Source of the DNA: Bryum argenteum
Lineage: Eukaryota; Streptophyta; Bryopsida; Bryales; Bryaceae
Reading direction: 5' to 3'
DNA length: 64,000 bases
NCBI GenBank assembly: GCA_037043015.1
Contig: CM073327.1
Location: 9,158,727-9,222,726, forward strand
Below are positions 24,074 to 36,400 of the stretch, one piece after another (within the stretch, counting starts at the first letter, position 1; each line of letters starts with the position of its first letter). The notes beneath the pieces are model-generated. The model ran no database searches and was not told the origin of the DNA. It worked only from the letters and a program-made list of their open reading frames with translations. A program made the translations under genes and the position numbers.

Positions 24074-25261
24074 ATCGGAGTTCTGCCACGAAATCGTTGT
24101 TCACTTGCAATTTTGTGTAAACTAAAATATTGCAGTAGCAATGGTTTTATGTATCTGAGATACTCAAAATCTTCTGAGTTCGTACATTAATTTCTGCGTG
24201 CACTGAAATTGAATTAGTGACGGAGATATTTCATTGCTTGGAGTTGATCTTTGGAGTCACTACCTGGCCTGCTTTACTCTAATTCAAGTCATAAACTCTG
24301 AACTTCTTTAACAGATTCTGTCGTTTTTGCCATTTACAACGAACCACTCTCAAGCTCAACCTGTGGTATGTTTCTGATCCCGGCGGTGTAATCTCACTCC
24401 ATTCCTCTCCATGACGGTATCTCGCTCTTGCTTATCTTACTAGGAAAAAGTTGATCTTCGGGCATCAAACATTAGTGTGGGAGCTAATGATGTGCCAAAA
24501 GTTTCCTTGCGATGTGCCAAAAGTTTCCTTGCGATGTGCCAAAAGGTTCCCTGCGATGTGCCGATGCGATGTGCCAAAAGGTCCCTGCGATGGGCCAATG
24601 CGATGTGCCAAAAGGTCCCTGCGATGTGCCAATGCGATGTGCCAAAAGGTTCCTTGCAACCCATGCAGTCTAGGTTCTCCTTAGAAACGGGCACAAGGTT
24701 AGCACGACGTGGATACCGTCAACTTTTTCAATTTCCACTGCCCAGTGGGACAACTGGAAATCCACGAACCCATCTTGGACTATGGACTCGGGTGTTTGAT
24801 CCGATCTTGGAATATACAAGGAAGTTGCTCTGAGCGAGTATCCACTAACCTGCATGCATTTTCAGGATCTGACTGTAATATTGAACTTTTGTGTAGTAAG
24901 CAGATGGGAAAAGTTGCTTACTTTCAGATGGAAACGTTTGCGTGGAATCTCTGGGCAAAAGAATTGGTACGGTTGCTCAGAGATGAGGACTCAATTCCAC
25001 TAGATTGAAACACTAGCCAGTTGGTTAAAGCACGTGCTTGACTCTTATGTATAAGAAGGAATTAGTATTGTATCAATTGCAGTGATGACGATCGAGACTG
25101 CTGCCCGGAGCGTCTTCGAAGTATGATCATGTGCAGGTATGAAAGTAGGTGCTGTCAGGAGCGCTAGTTTCTGCTGCTACGATAATTACTCTCCTACTTG
25201 TCAGAGTATTTCATTTGGTTTTGATCGAGCCGTTGAATTCTGTTGGAGCTAGCAAGCTAAG
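24074..25261. other. Spacer between the two kinase loci
   Basis: Apart from the minisatellite at 24489-24655 I see no gene. Short frames across the minisatellite are repeat artefacts. Confidence 0.5.
24489..24655. repeat. Composite minisatellite, GATGTGCC units
   Basis: Units GATGTGCCAAAAG(G/T)TTCC(C/T)TGC of 21-22 bp alternate with a 13-bp half unit GATGTGCC(G/A)ATGC, giving a higher-order 34-bp period in the right half. Confidence 0.85.
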
Positions 25262-28200
25262 ATGGGTGCTCGCCTTGTTCGATCACAGTGGATGACCTCC
25301 CAATTGGGGCTAATTGGACTCTTCCTGCTCTTCCTTGACACTGGCATCTTCGTGCATGGGAACACGTGCACTGAACTCAAATACCGTGAACCCGAAAGTA
25401 AGATTCAGAAAAGTGAGCGTATGCCCATGAAGTTGAAAGTGAATTATTCGTGATAGGAGATTCTTGGCTGGCCGTGTTTTGATCCAGCGGTGTTACCTAT
25501 GATACTTCATACACTACGAAGACAGTCGTTATTCACTGCAACTGACTGATACTTTCCTCGTTAACTTCGATCTTTTGTAGTTGAAGCGCTTGAAAAAATG
25601 CGGACGGCATGGAAGGACACACCAGACTTCGACAGTAACCTGGTAGGCTGGAGTTCGAACGTTAGCAGCGTTTGCGAGTACATAAAACTAGATGCAAATC
25701 CTACGAGGTCGCCAAGTTGGCAAGGAGTGGAGTGCTCGGCTTTCTGTTGGAACGAAACCATCGATCCTAATTGTACAATTTGGAGTGCACACATAATTGG
25801 CATGTAAGCAATCCAAATCCAACTTTTGTAGACTAATTCCTCTAAGAAAGTAATTCGCTGCTTCTATTTTGCGCTCACAAGTTTAAACACTGTACTAACA
25901 CATGATGTCTGTCTTTATGGGCCTCACCGATTTTTGCAAGGATCACTGATTCAGAAGAGTTTAACTTCCTCGATGTAGTACTCTAGATAATAAGTGTTAC
26001 AAGCCTCAAATGACTGACAGTGGTATTGTGCTTGACATGGAGTGTCATAAAACAGATCTTTGTCCAATGCATCGATTGTAGGCGTTTTGCCGCCGGAAGT
26101 CAGAAACGTCTCAACCTTCTATTGCTTGTAAGTTCACTCCACATCCATGAAATGATTCACGTTTACTTAGATTCTCTTTTTCTTGGTCGTGAGTGGAGAA
26201 GGCAGACGAGGGTGGAGGTATAATTACTGCTTTAAATTATGCTTTAAATTCAATTATGACGTTTTGAGTATCTAGAGATTGATCGTAGCTCCTAGCAGAG
26301 GATTTTTCTCATTTCATTGCCGCCTGTGCAGCACATTGACAGGAAATCCGAATCTTACTGGTCCTTTACCTGAGATATTTTCATGGATAAATATATTGTA
26401 AGAGTGCTCATACCCAGATTACAGCTAACCTTTATATGGAATGTGGATGTGCAATTTGTTTTAGAACACTTTCCACATCTGGCTCGTCCTTGTATTGCTG
26501 AGTGGACCAATTTGGGTGACTCGCTGTGCGTTTTGCATTTGACATAGGGATGTCCACGACAATGGTTTCAGCGGCACCATTCCAAGTATGCAATATCTAC
26601 TTCGGAAATTGTGAGTTGTACATACCTCAATCGTGAAGCTCCAGTCCGAAGATCTAACTATATCTTTCAATATAGAAGATGGATCAAGTTGATATCAAAT
26701 TGAAGAAGTTCAGTGCATTTCAACTAACAATAAGTGTATTCTGCTCATTTAACAGAAATTTGGGTGGCAATGAGTTTACTGGAGAGTATCCATTTGATCA
26801 GCTTTACCACTTGGATTACCTCCAAGAACTCGACATTGGCGATAATTTGTTGTACGGAGAGATCCAATACGATGCTTTCGTGAACAAGACGGAACTGAAA
26901 AGCTTGTAAGGCTTTACCTATCACACTCCAAGTTCTCATATTTGGCTATAAAATCCTTAGGTGACAGTTCTGCCATTTTCTCCTTATCAGGGACATGTCT
27001 GACAACTCTTTCAACGAGACCTTACTAGACCTCAATCCCATGCACCACTTGAATTTTTGTAAGCTTTACTGTATCCATGATGATTTCCATTGAGCTGGGC
27101 CAAATTCTCATGTCCAGGAACATAAATGACAACTCCTTCTCTGGTATTTTTCCAGACCTCAGTCCCATGCACAAGTTGATTCGCCTGTAAGCACCACCCA
27201 ATCTTGAACCTTTCCAATACTTTGACTTTCTCGCATGGCAATTCCAATTTACTGAACAGGTAAAATCGTATCTACTGCTGACCCTTGATGTGATCAAACA
27301 TTTGCTGAAAATGCAGAGATGTTTCTGGGAATCGGTTTGAGGGCCCGTTACCAGATATCAGAGGGCCGTTTCCTTCGCTAGAATATGTGTAAGTGTGAAT
27401 GAGACGCCATGATTGTGGATGTATGCTTGTAACTACAAACTGATTGAAGCAGAAAGTCCGTTAGGACGTTATACTACTCACCATATACCAGGGTTGAATT
27501 GTTCATAACTCGCTCTATATCATGTGTCTTGGCTGATCAAGCACACTGTGGGCATGAAACAGAAGTCTTGCCCGAAACATATTCAATGGGACGCTCAACT
27601 TGCAGGATGTATTCAATCTGACTCACAGTACTTCACTGACAAAAGTGGACCTATCTGGGAATCAACTCTCGGGAAAATTACCTTCATGGACTGCCTCAAG
27701 CCTCGGCTCTATCCAAGAACTGTAAGCATATTCGGACTCTGTCATCAATTCAAGTGGATTTTGCAATGCAGATCAATCTACAGTTGTTGAAGGCTTTCAA
27801 GAGCAGGCGAAGAATTGTAGTGATAGTGGTGTACTGCATGTAAGTGATGCAGTTTTAACTCTTGATGGTCTTCAGCTGGACCGCTGGTCGCCGAACAAAT
27901 GATTGTTGTACCTAAGTAATTATGAACCTTTTCCACGAGGTTCTGATGCACGTCAAATTGTTCACAAGTCACCATGTAATCCAAGCGTGATGTTAATACG
28001 TGCATGGTTCAGGTACTTAGACAACAACAAGCTGTCAGGAATTCTTGACATCTCTCAGATGTTTGCCGTCGGTCTTCTTCAAGCCGATGCTTCAGCAACA
28101 AAGCTGAAAATTATGAGCTTGGTAAACAACAGCATCGACGATGTGATTTCAGAACCACACATCATTGCAAGTGTCACCGCTATCTTCAAGTAAGTATTAT

Positions 28201-31200
28201 TCCTTGGCTGATAAATTGAACCAACATGCTGAGGACATAGTGCGCCCACTCGACTTGTACGCAAACTTGACTCCCATTCTGATCCAGCAAGTTGCCCTTC
28301 ATTTTGAGCAGACTTGTGAGATAGAGCGCTTATATCTTGTACAGTACCCACTAAGAAGTTTACGTTCAGAGCAAGAAGAGATTACATACCCTCAACTTTC
28401 AAATGATCACCATGTTTGTAAAATCTATCAAATTGCAAATTATGAAGTGTGAGAGTAAGGTAGTGAATTTTTCTTTACCAATGCATGAAAAATCTCTATA
28501 AAAAGTGTAAATTGATTCGATAACTTTAGTATCTTTTAACTTACTTTTAGTATCTACCTTTAGATGTTATGAAGATCATTTCATGGTGAGGTTTGTTGGG
28601 AAAAAGAGTATTATTATCTCTCTATCAACCTCTTTTGATGCCCTTTACATATATGTGGCTTACATTCACAAATATTGAGGTGAGTTAGTGCGAGAGACCT
28701 TGATGTTGTCTCCTATTGAAAAAGTTACATACACATTCTAAAGTGTTGTGATTGCTCATGGCCTTTTCTTACACATGAGGCTTGGAATAGCACGAAAGCG
28801 ATAGTTTTGATAGCGTTTGCTACATGTCGAGCACTTTGGTGGTAGTGTCATGGAATTTGGTTATTCCAGGTGGTAGTTATGATCACTTGAAGTTGCTTTT
28901 GTTTATCGTGACATTTACTTAGAGTACAAAAGTTCAATGTTGGGCTTCATGGGGGGTACAATTCAATTTTTTTCTAAAAAGGAGTTGCATATATAGAAAG
29001 TGTATTGAAATAGCTTTCTTTAGAGATGGTTGAAGGTTTTCATTGTTTCATGCCTCAGCAATAGTAGCTTCTAATAAGAGCTAAGGATAAATAATAAAAA
29101 ATATGTTAAAAAGTTGTATATTAAGATAGATTTTCTAGTTTTTATTGGAATTTCTTCAAATGATGATATAAAATACTACATCATCTCTCCGATACAATTT
29201 GTAGTTGGTAATTTGGATTATTTTTGTGAACATGGCAATTGTTTGAAGATTGCGGCATGTTCTCTTGTTTCATTCCTATACGTAAAGTTGTTGGTGGGTA
29301 CTGTACATCATTGGAATATTCAGGCTGGAGGGAAATCCATATTGTGCTAAGTATGACTCCAACAATGACGCCAAAAGATGCTACTGTTTGCAAATCTGCT
29401 TTGTATCACAAGGTAAGTAGTACACGTGTTTGACAGACTTACTTAAGAGCCTGGTATCGAATGCGGTGCAATTACAGAGTACATTACAAAAGAATTCGAT
29501 TCAATACAGATTGGTACACATCATCCAAGAACAGGAAACCTAATCTCGTCCTGTGTGTACTACCAAAGCAGGCAGACGCAAGATTGTCATCGTTGCAGCA
29601 ACTACCAGTATGGGTGCAGTGCTGCTGATATTGTTGATCGCTGTATGGGGTGTACTTCTCAGAAACAGAAGATATAAACGGTATCTGCAACTGAAATTTG
29701 AAAAAAGTAAGTACACCAGTGCTCGCTTACTCTCAGGGCAACATACAATATCACTTCGGTACCTTTTTTTGTGTTCTAGTGGCGTTCATAATCTTCTCCG
29801 TGCTGCAGGATTCAAAGAGCTTGACGTGAAACCCACCATATTCACCTACAGTGAGCTACGTGCTGCCACACGCGGCTTTCATGAAGACATGAAATTGGGG
29901 CAGGGAGGCTATGGAGCAGTCTACCAGGTGCTTCTCACGACCAGCACCTCATGTTGGTCTGAAATATTGGAATCTGCGAACTGTAAATGTAACCCAACAT
30001 GTTGTTTATTTAGCAAATATCACAATTTTGTGCTCCAAAATTGACCAGCTTAATTCTTAGATGTACTTTTGTACAATGTACATGCGCAAAACAAGTATTT
30101 TCCAGACATTCAAACTCGCCCCAGTTTATGTGAAGAGGCACAGGAGGGCTAATCAAGGAAATCATGCAGGGAGAGCTGCCGAGTGGGCAAGTGGTGGCCA
30201 TCAAGGAGCTGTTCAAGACTGCAAAAGCCCACGACGAGTTCCTAAATGAGGTGGTCTTGATTACAGGCATGAAGCACAGGAATTTGGTGAGCTTGAAAGG
30301 ATGTTGTCTTCGTGAACCTCAAAGGTTTCTGGTTTACGAGTACGTGGATAATTACGATGTCGACCAGGTTTTACTTGGTATGTCTGCTTTACATTGAACT
30401 CAATGTTGCTCAGTGCTAATTGATTGTCTAATTCCTCCTAAACTTTCTCTAACCCCTCAACCGATCTCTAATCCCTTGCAAAGCACAAGGAAGTCCTAAA
30501 CTTTCACTTTTTTACTGAATGCTGTGCAATAGGATCAAGAAAAGAGGAGATGAGGGGTTCGCTGGCAAGCTGGCCGGCACGGCACAAGATTTGCTTGGGA
30601 ATTGCTCATGGTTTGCATTATCTACATGCAATGGCACATCCAAGAGTCATTCACCGGGATATCAAAGCTGGAAATGTCTTGTTGAACCGTCATCTGGAGG
30701 CCAAAATTGCTGATTTTGGCTTGGCTCTTTTATTTCCGGAGGAACAGAGCCGCATAATGACTCTGTCTGTTGCTGGCACCAAGTAAGCATCCTTTGGTCA
30801 AATCTTCTCTTGCATACTCAGGGCACTTTGTCATTTGTTTAGTTTAGATCTGCTTGAGTACCAAAATTTGAAGATTAATATATGCACTATGATGATGGTT
30901 GTAGAGGGTACTTGGCACCGGAGTATGCCGCAGACGGAGAGTTGAGCGACAAAGTGGATGTTTACAGCTTTGGAGTTTTATGCTTGGAAATCATAAGTGG
31001 GAGGCGCAACATTGATGTTACTGCACCCAAGGACCAGATTTATCTCTATAGATGGGTAATTGAAGTTGAGGACATGCAAAGATATAGCATTGCTAGTGAA
31101 GCTAGTTGACTTTTCCAAAAAAGACTGACTTATAGAAAATAATTGATCACTTCAACCCAATTTTCTTAGTGACTACTTCCCATTGGATATTACTTGATTA

Positions 31201-31626
31201 AATGCTAGCGGATGAACTAAACTACATGAAAATGGTTTCATCTATGTGCAGGTGTGGAAACTACATGAGCAAGACAGGTTAATGGATTTGGTTGATCCAA
31301 CACTAAAGATAAGTGGTGAGGAAGTGAAGGATGTACAACGATTCCTTATCATGTGCCTTCAATGCATTTCAATTGCAAAGGAGAAACGACCGAGCATGGC
31401 ACGGATTGTATCTATTCTCCAAGGGGACATGGAGATAGTGAGAAATGCATGTGGTGGAGAATGGCTAAGTTCTGGGAGTTCCCACATTGAGCCGGGCACC
31501 TTGTGGAAGGACAATAGAAGCACTTCTTCCTCGAATACTTCGTCTTGGCACCCTCATGATGGCCACAGTTTTGATGGTGGGAATCTTTCAATGCAGATGT
31601 CTATGACCAGAGGTAGATTACCTTAG
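25262..31626 (+). CDS. LRR receptor-like serine/threonine kinase (RD type)
   Basis: Seventeen exons in phase give 815 aa: 25262-25397, 25581-25803, 26056-26127, 26332-26397, 26548-26610, 26756-26905, 27118-27186, 27317-27388, 27629-27721, 28013-28189, 29324-29412, 29572-29706, 29809-29927, 30170-30377, 30533-30782, 30905-31055, 31252-31626. A signal peptide ([18 protein letters not shown]) is followed by an N-cap with [10 protein letters not shown], then LRRs split one per exon ([29 protein letters not shown]), a GNPYC cap and a transmembrane helix near residues 408-430. The kinase has GQGGYGAVY, Lys500 (VVAIK), HRD 598-600, DFG 618-620 and LAPEYA: complete and probably active. It should sit in the plasma membrane. 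A 68-nt LRR-like exon at 26991-27058 does not fit the phase. Ligand unknown. Confidence 0.82.
26991..27058 (+). other. Out-of-phase LRR-like cassette exon in the receptor kinase
   Basis: Between good splice sites (TATCAG|GGACATG and TTTTT|GTAAGC) lies a 68-nt copy of the next exon (27118-27186, 69 nt): [22 protein letters not shown] against [23 protein letters not shown]. Including it shifts the frame; skipping it keeps the gene open. Confidence 0.6.
28190..29323 (+). other. Long intron of the LRR kinase
   Basis: 1.13 kb between the last LRR exon and the GNPYC exon, much longer than its other introns. AT-rich; I find no coding insert or clear TIR pair. Confidence 0.5.
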
Positions 31627-31740
31627 GCTATTGGTGTAATGACCTCCGGGCATACATCCAAGGATAGGTTGAACGAACACTCCATTCATGCGGGCCTCTG
31701 AATAGGTTGGAGTTTCTCTTATACATAACCTTAGTTAGAA
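31627..31740 (+). repeat. SINE 3' fragment in the LRR kinase 3' flank
   Basis: GTAATGACCTCCGGGCATAC, CGAACACTCCATTCAT and AGGTTGGAGTTTCTCTTAT match the 3' part of the copies at 40.36-40.47 kb and 51.97-52.05 kb. It starts just after the stop codon and may be part of the transcript. Confidence 0.6.
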
Positions 31741-31890
31741 ACCAAACAATAACGAGTGCAAGGGTCTTATGGGAAACAAGTCTTCAATGATGTGCCTTTT
31801 TGATTCTCTCAAAAACCTTCAAACCACTTTATTAAGAAAGCTTCTATTCAGACTTTCAAGGGTACTACCAAATGCCATCTCTTCATTTAA

Positions 31891-32151
31891 CCCCTAAAGA
31901 TCCACGATGTTCTCGGAGCTTGAAATTCCAACACTGACCACTATGTACTAATGGGGGTACGTCCAATATTTTTGGAAACTTTTGATAATTTCAACCGTGG
32001 GATCTTGAAGTAGACTACCATCGGTAGTAGTGTGAGAATTTTCAACCATTGGATCATCACTAGATGTGAGATCATAACATTCAAAGTTGAGTGTAATTTT
32101 TTTTTGCCCTCGACGGTAAAAGCCGAATCGGAGGCCGTGGTCGTTTAGAGG
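31891..32151. mobile_element. TTAA-flanked TIR element (family A, copy 3)
   Basis: TTAA at 31887-31890 and 32152-32155. Ends CCCCTAAAGATCCACG and, inverted, CCTCTAAACGACCACG match at 12 of 16 positions. The interior GTGAGATCATAACATTCAAA and the CCGAATCGG near the right end are shared with copy 1. Confidence 0.7.
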
Positions 32152-32789
32152 TTAAAGAGTTTTGAGAAAAAAAATTGCTTTCGGAAATATCCTCCTTGTA
32201 CGTTCAAAAACAAAGTTATTTTTTTCCATAGAGATTATGAAGAGTTGCAATATTATTTTGAAGTTGCTCTTGTAAATCTTTTGGACCTAGGGTCAGCCAA
32301 CAGGTTCAACTGGTATAAGTGAAACTTCACAAGTCCTAGAGAATGATAGGTGAGAAGCCCCTTCCTTTGCATGTCTTGTTTTGACAAAATACGAGCCCTC
32401 TAAATATGATGTTGTCATCAAGTCTTGAAAAGTATGAAATGTCTACACTTTTATTTTTGTTGTAATTTGTCTTTTTTTGTGTATTTTTCTTTTCTAACAT
32501 AAAAAAGAGGTTTTTACTGCCGCAAAAAAACGTGTGACAAAAGCTTCTTTCACCTAGTTTTACTCAAATACTCCCTCCGTCCCAAAGATATTGTCCAATT
32601 CATGGTTTTTTTGCGTCACATTTATATTGTCTAGTTGTTATTAGGCAAATGTTCAAACGCTCACCATGTTGTTGTAGAGCGCCAATGGACAAGCAATTGT
32701 GTCTGAGAGAAGGCCTTGTTGAGCCAACTTGTCCTTGCCTATGTGTGGAAGTTTGTAATCGTTTCCGCTGGAGCATTTCATGACTTTGA

Positions 32790-33434
32790 TAAGGCAATGT
32801 TGTAACTAAAAAACACATTCTTCAGTTTGTGATGGCCCATTGCGTTGAAAGAATCCACGACGGCTACTGTAAGCTCATCGATATTGTTTGGCGCCTCCTG
32901 ATGTTGAAGTGATTGGATTGCTCGGAAGAATTTAAGATCAAGCACGTTCATGTAAGGGCTATTTAGCGGCTCACACACCAATCTGATCTGAAAGCCATCT
33001 TTATCTCCTTCTTCGATCAGCTCCGGGTCATTAGGTTTCCGGTGAGGCTTGGCATTGTCATGTTGAACAAAGATTCTCACTATAAGAAAACCCTGTTTTT
33101 CGTGATGTCTTGTGTAATGTCTAATGTATTTTGTGATGTCTTACTGTCTTAAAAGATGTCTTCGAAGACAGGAGGATGTCTGTACGTCTACTGAGCACAT
33201 TTTGGATTGGAGGGGCATGAAGACATCTCCAAACAAAAAGATGTCGGTGAAGACATGGATGTCTTTGAAGGCATCTCGATAGACATCAAACTGCCACGTT
33301 GGCAAGGGATTTTGGACTAGCAAGGTAAAAACGACCAAAATTTACTGGTGGACAGGGTAAAAAGCATTTCTAATGTTAAAAGAGTAGGTGAATGGGCAGC
33401 GGTTTTCAAAAGTAGAAAAAAAACATCACACTTT

Positions 33435-33484
<50 letters not shown>

Positions 33485-36400
33485 TTTATTTATTTATTTA
33501 ATAATGCCAAATCATTATGTGACGTGGCAATACTGAAAATAATAATTTCAGGCTATTCTAACTATTTTTTCATTGGTCTATTTTTTAAAAATATATTAAA
33601 ATATATAATTATATTTCAATAAAAAGTATATTTTGTAAATTTTTATTATATTCAAAAAAATTAGAATATTATAATTCTGTAATTTTTATGATTTAAAAAT
33701 ATTTAAATATTTAAAAAATATTATATATAAAATATAATATCTATAAGATAACAATGGTGCCGAAAAAAAAAGTAAAAGTAATTTCGTGGATATTTATTCC
33801 TCAAAAAACACGTGGACATAGATTAAAAAAGTTATTTACAACGCTTTATCTACATGGCAACAAAAACTCCACGTCGGACCAGTTGACAAGTCATTCAACA
33901 TCTAGTCGGATGTTTAACACGATGTCCAACTTACCATAACTACAGTCAGGCATGAATGTCCGCGTAGACATCTACTCGGATGTCTATGAAGATGTTTTGC
34001 ACGACATCCTCTTAGACGTCATTTACTAAAAAGCGGCAGTACTCAAGGGTCTTTTTAGAATAATATCAACTTTTTCTCTTGCTGCTTGCCGTCCATTGGC
34101 GCAGGTCTCTGATTGAGGGTAATCCTCAAATACTTAAAAAAAATATAAAAAGAAAATAAAAACAATAAACAATGTTTTTTGCTTACTTCAAGAAGGAATT
34201 AAATATTATTTATTACTTATAGATTAGATTATTATAGTCTAATGGCAAGACTATACATTACTCTATCATCAACAACCAATATTATACAAATTAAAGCAAA
34301 TTTATAAGAAATATGAATTTATGAAAGTAGCTATTTAATACAGTTTAGGAGACAATTCTAGAATAGAATTAGTATTAGGAAAGTTAGTTGGAAAGTTAGT
34401 TAGGGTAGAAATAGAAGGTAGTTAAGAGTTTAAAGAGAGCCTATCACCATGGAAGACTATAAATAGTCTCATGATTGTAATTCCACACTTTTTCTATCGA
34501 TAAAGATTATTTGATTTGTTGTGGAAGAAACTCTAAGACTTATAATACGTGCTTTGTTGTGGAAAGAACTTTAAAGCATCTGGTATCTGATTTGTTGTGA
34601 GGGAAAACAAAAAACCTTTTATAGTTAATATGTTGTGATTGAAACCCTAAAGATGTCATCAGATGTCTATGATAATGTCTGCAGGGATGTCTAAGATGAC
34701 GTTCATGAAAATGTCTAACATGATGTCTATGAAGATGTCGAAGATGACATCTACGACAACATTCAGAACCATTTACAGGGATGATTTTCATTGATTTCAA
34801 TGGATGAACAGAGGCGGCTAGGGTTTGCTGCCGCCGCCATAGTTAGGTCATGAGACCTTTAAGTAGAATCAGAGGCCGCACGAAGCTCATTTTTGCCTTC
34901 ATTTTTTCAAGGAGTTAGTGTTTGGAGTGTAGAGGCTAAGGTTTGCTTCTTCATGTGGCTAGGGTTTGTTGCCGCCGCCATAGTTGGGTCATGAGATCTT
35001 CAAATGAAATTACAAAGCCCATTTTTGCCTTAGTTTCTCCAAGGAGTTAGTGTTTAAAGTATAGAGGATTTCAAAATTGTTTCCTTTCAGTTTCAGAATG
35101 ATTGTTAACTACAATAAGAGAAGAGTATTTGTAGAAATCCAGTAGCTCTCAAGAGTAGGTTTCCTTCTTCATGTGGCTAAGATTTCCTACTTAAGAGGTA
35201 CTAGATTTCAAAAGCATCTTATACGAGAAACCCTAGGACTTGTAGTATTTGATTTTGTTGTGGAGGAAACCCTAGTACTTGTAGTATTTGATTTGTTGTA
35301 GAAGATGTCTATGATGATGTCTGCAAGATGTCTTAGAGCATGTCTATGAAGATGTCTAAATGTGTTGATGGAATTCTGTTTTGGAAGGTGGGACATAAGG
35401 GGTCGGGGCAGCGAACACGATCTGAGGCCGCGAAGCGACATGCGTGCTTGTAGGTGAGTGGAACAGATGTATGTATAGATGTCTATAACGTTGTTTTTAA
35501 TGATGTCTAGAAGGATGTCTGAAGAAATGTTTAAGCAGATGTTTGCAAGAATGTTTAAGTGTGTCGATATCTTGAGGTTAGGAAGTAAACCATCTCAACC
35601 TAGGTAGTGCAATTAAATGGAATTAAATCAGAATTTTTTTACCTTTACAAACCCTTCCTTAAATGCAGTTGATATTGGCTTATTGAATATGTGTAGCGGT
35701 GGGACATGCACATGACCATACGGGTATCGACAACAAGCGATGGTAGTGAAGGGACTTACGGAGTTCAGATTGTGGGCGCGTAGTATATCGTAGTTGTTGA
35801 CAGACGTATTAGTAAATACTCTAGTTTTGTGTTATCTAAGGTTTTAATGACCTAAGCAATATATATTTGACTCATACTTTTTGATGTGATAGTGTTTACA
35901 GTTGATGTTATGTGAGACGTCTGTGGATTACGGATTTGATGACTATATAAACATCTAAAAATGTCATCCTAGATGTCCTTTCATATGCCCAGAAAACATC
36001 AATAGTAACATTGTTGCAAACATCATGTCTAACACAAAACGTTTACATCGATGTCCTACAGGATGTCGCTACAAACATCCGAGCAAACATCACAAATTTA
36101 ATAAGGACATCAACCTAAAAATCATTCTACGCACTGGAAACATCTTATAAGACATAAAAATTGTCTTCTAAGATATCTTGTAAGACATTGCATACGTCTC
36201 GCAAGACATCTTGTACAACATCTAAGATGTCTTGCAAGACATTTAAGTTGTCTTAACTGATGTTTAAAACTATCATGATAGGAGCATAAAACCTCCGCAA
36301 TATGCTGACGTGGCATGCCGCGTCATTTTCCCGGGTCCACGTCCACTTTTCCCGCGTGCCACATCGAATTTTCCCGGGTGCCACGTCAGATTTTCTCGGG

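Noticed and set aside
24440-24833. Cys- or His-rich proteins over the GATGTGCC minisatellite
   Set aside because: Open frames on both strands are caused by the repeat.
25005-25070. tRNA gene or SINE head (CTAGCCAGTTGGTTAAAGCACG)
   Set aside because: Only a D-arm-like stretch is present; no B box or clover-leaf fold follows.
27730-27840. Extra LRR kinase exon ([10 protein letters not shown]...)
   Set aside because: No acceptor at a feasible distance from the 27721 donor; joining 27721 to 28013 is in phase and gives a normal LRR.
28600-29000. Retroelement remnant in the long LRR kinase intron
   Set aside because: Translated pieces are not convincingly similar to any reverse transcriptase or integrase.
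34330-34560. LTR-like fossil fragment inside the CACTA element (TATAAATAG and polyadenylation-like sequence)
   Set aside because: No paired TG...CA borders, no target duplication and no retroelement coding; too little to call.
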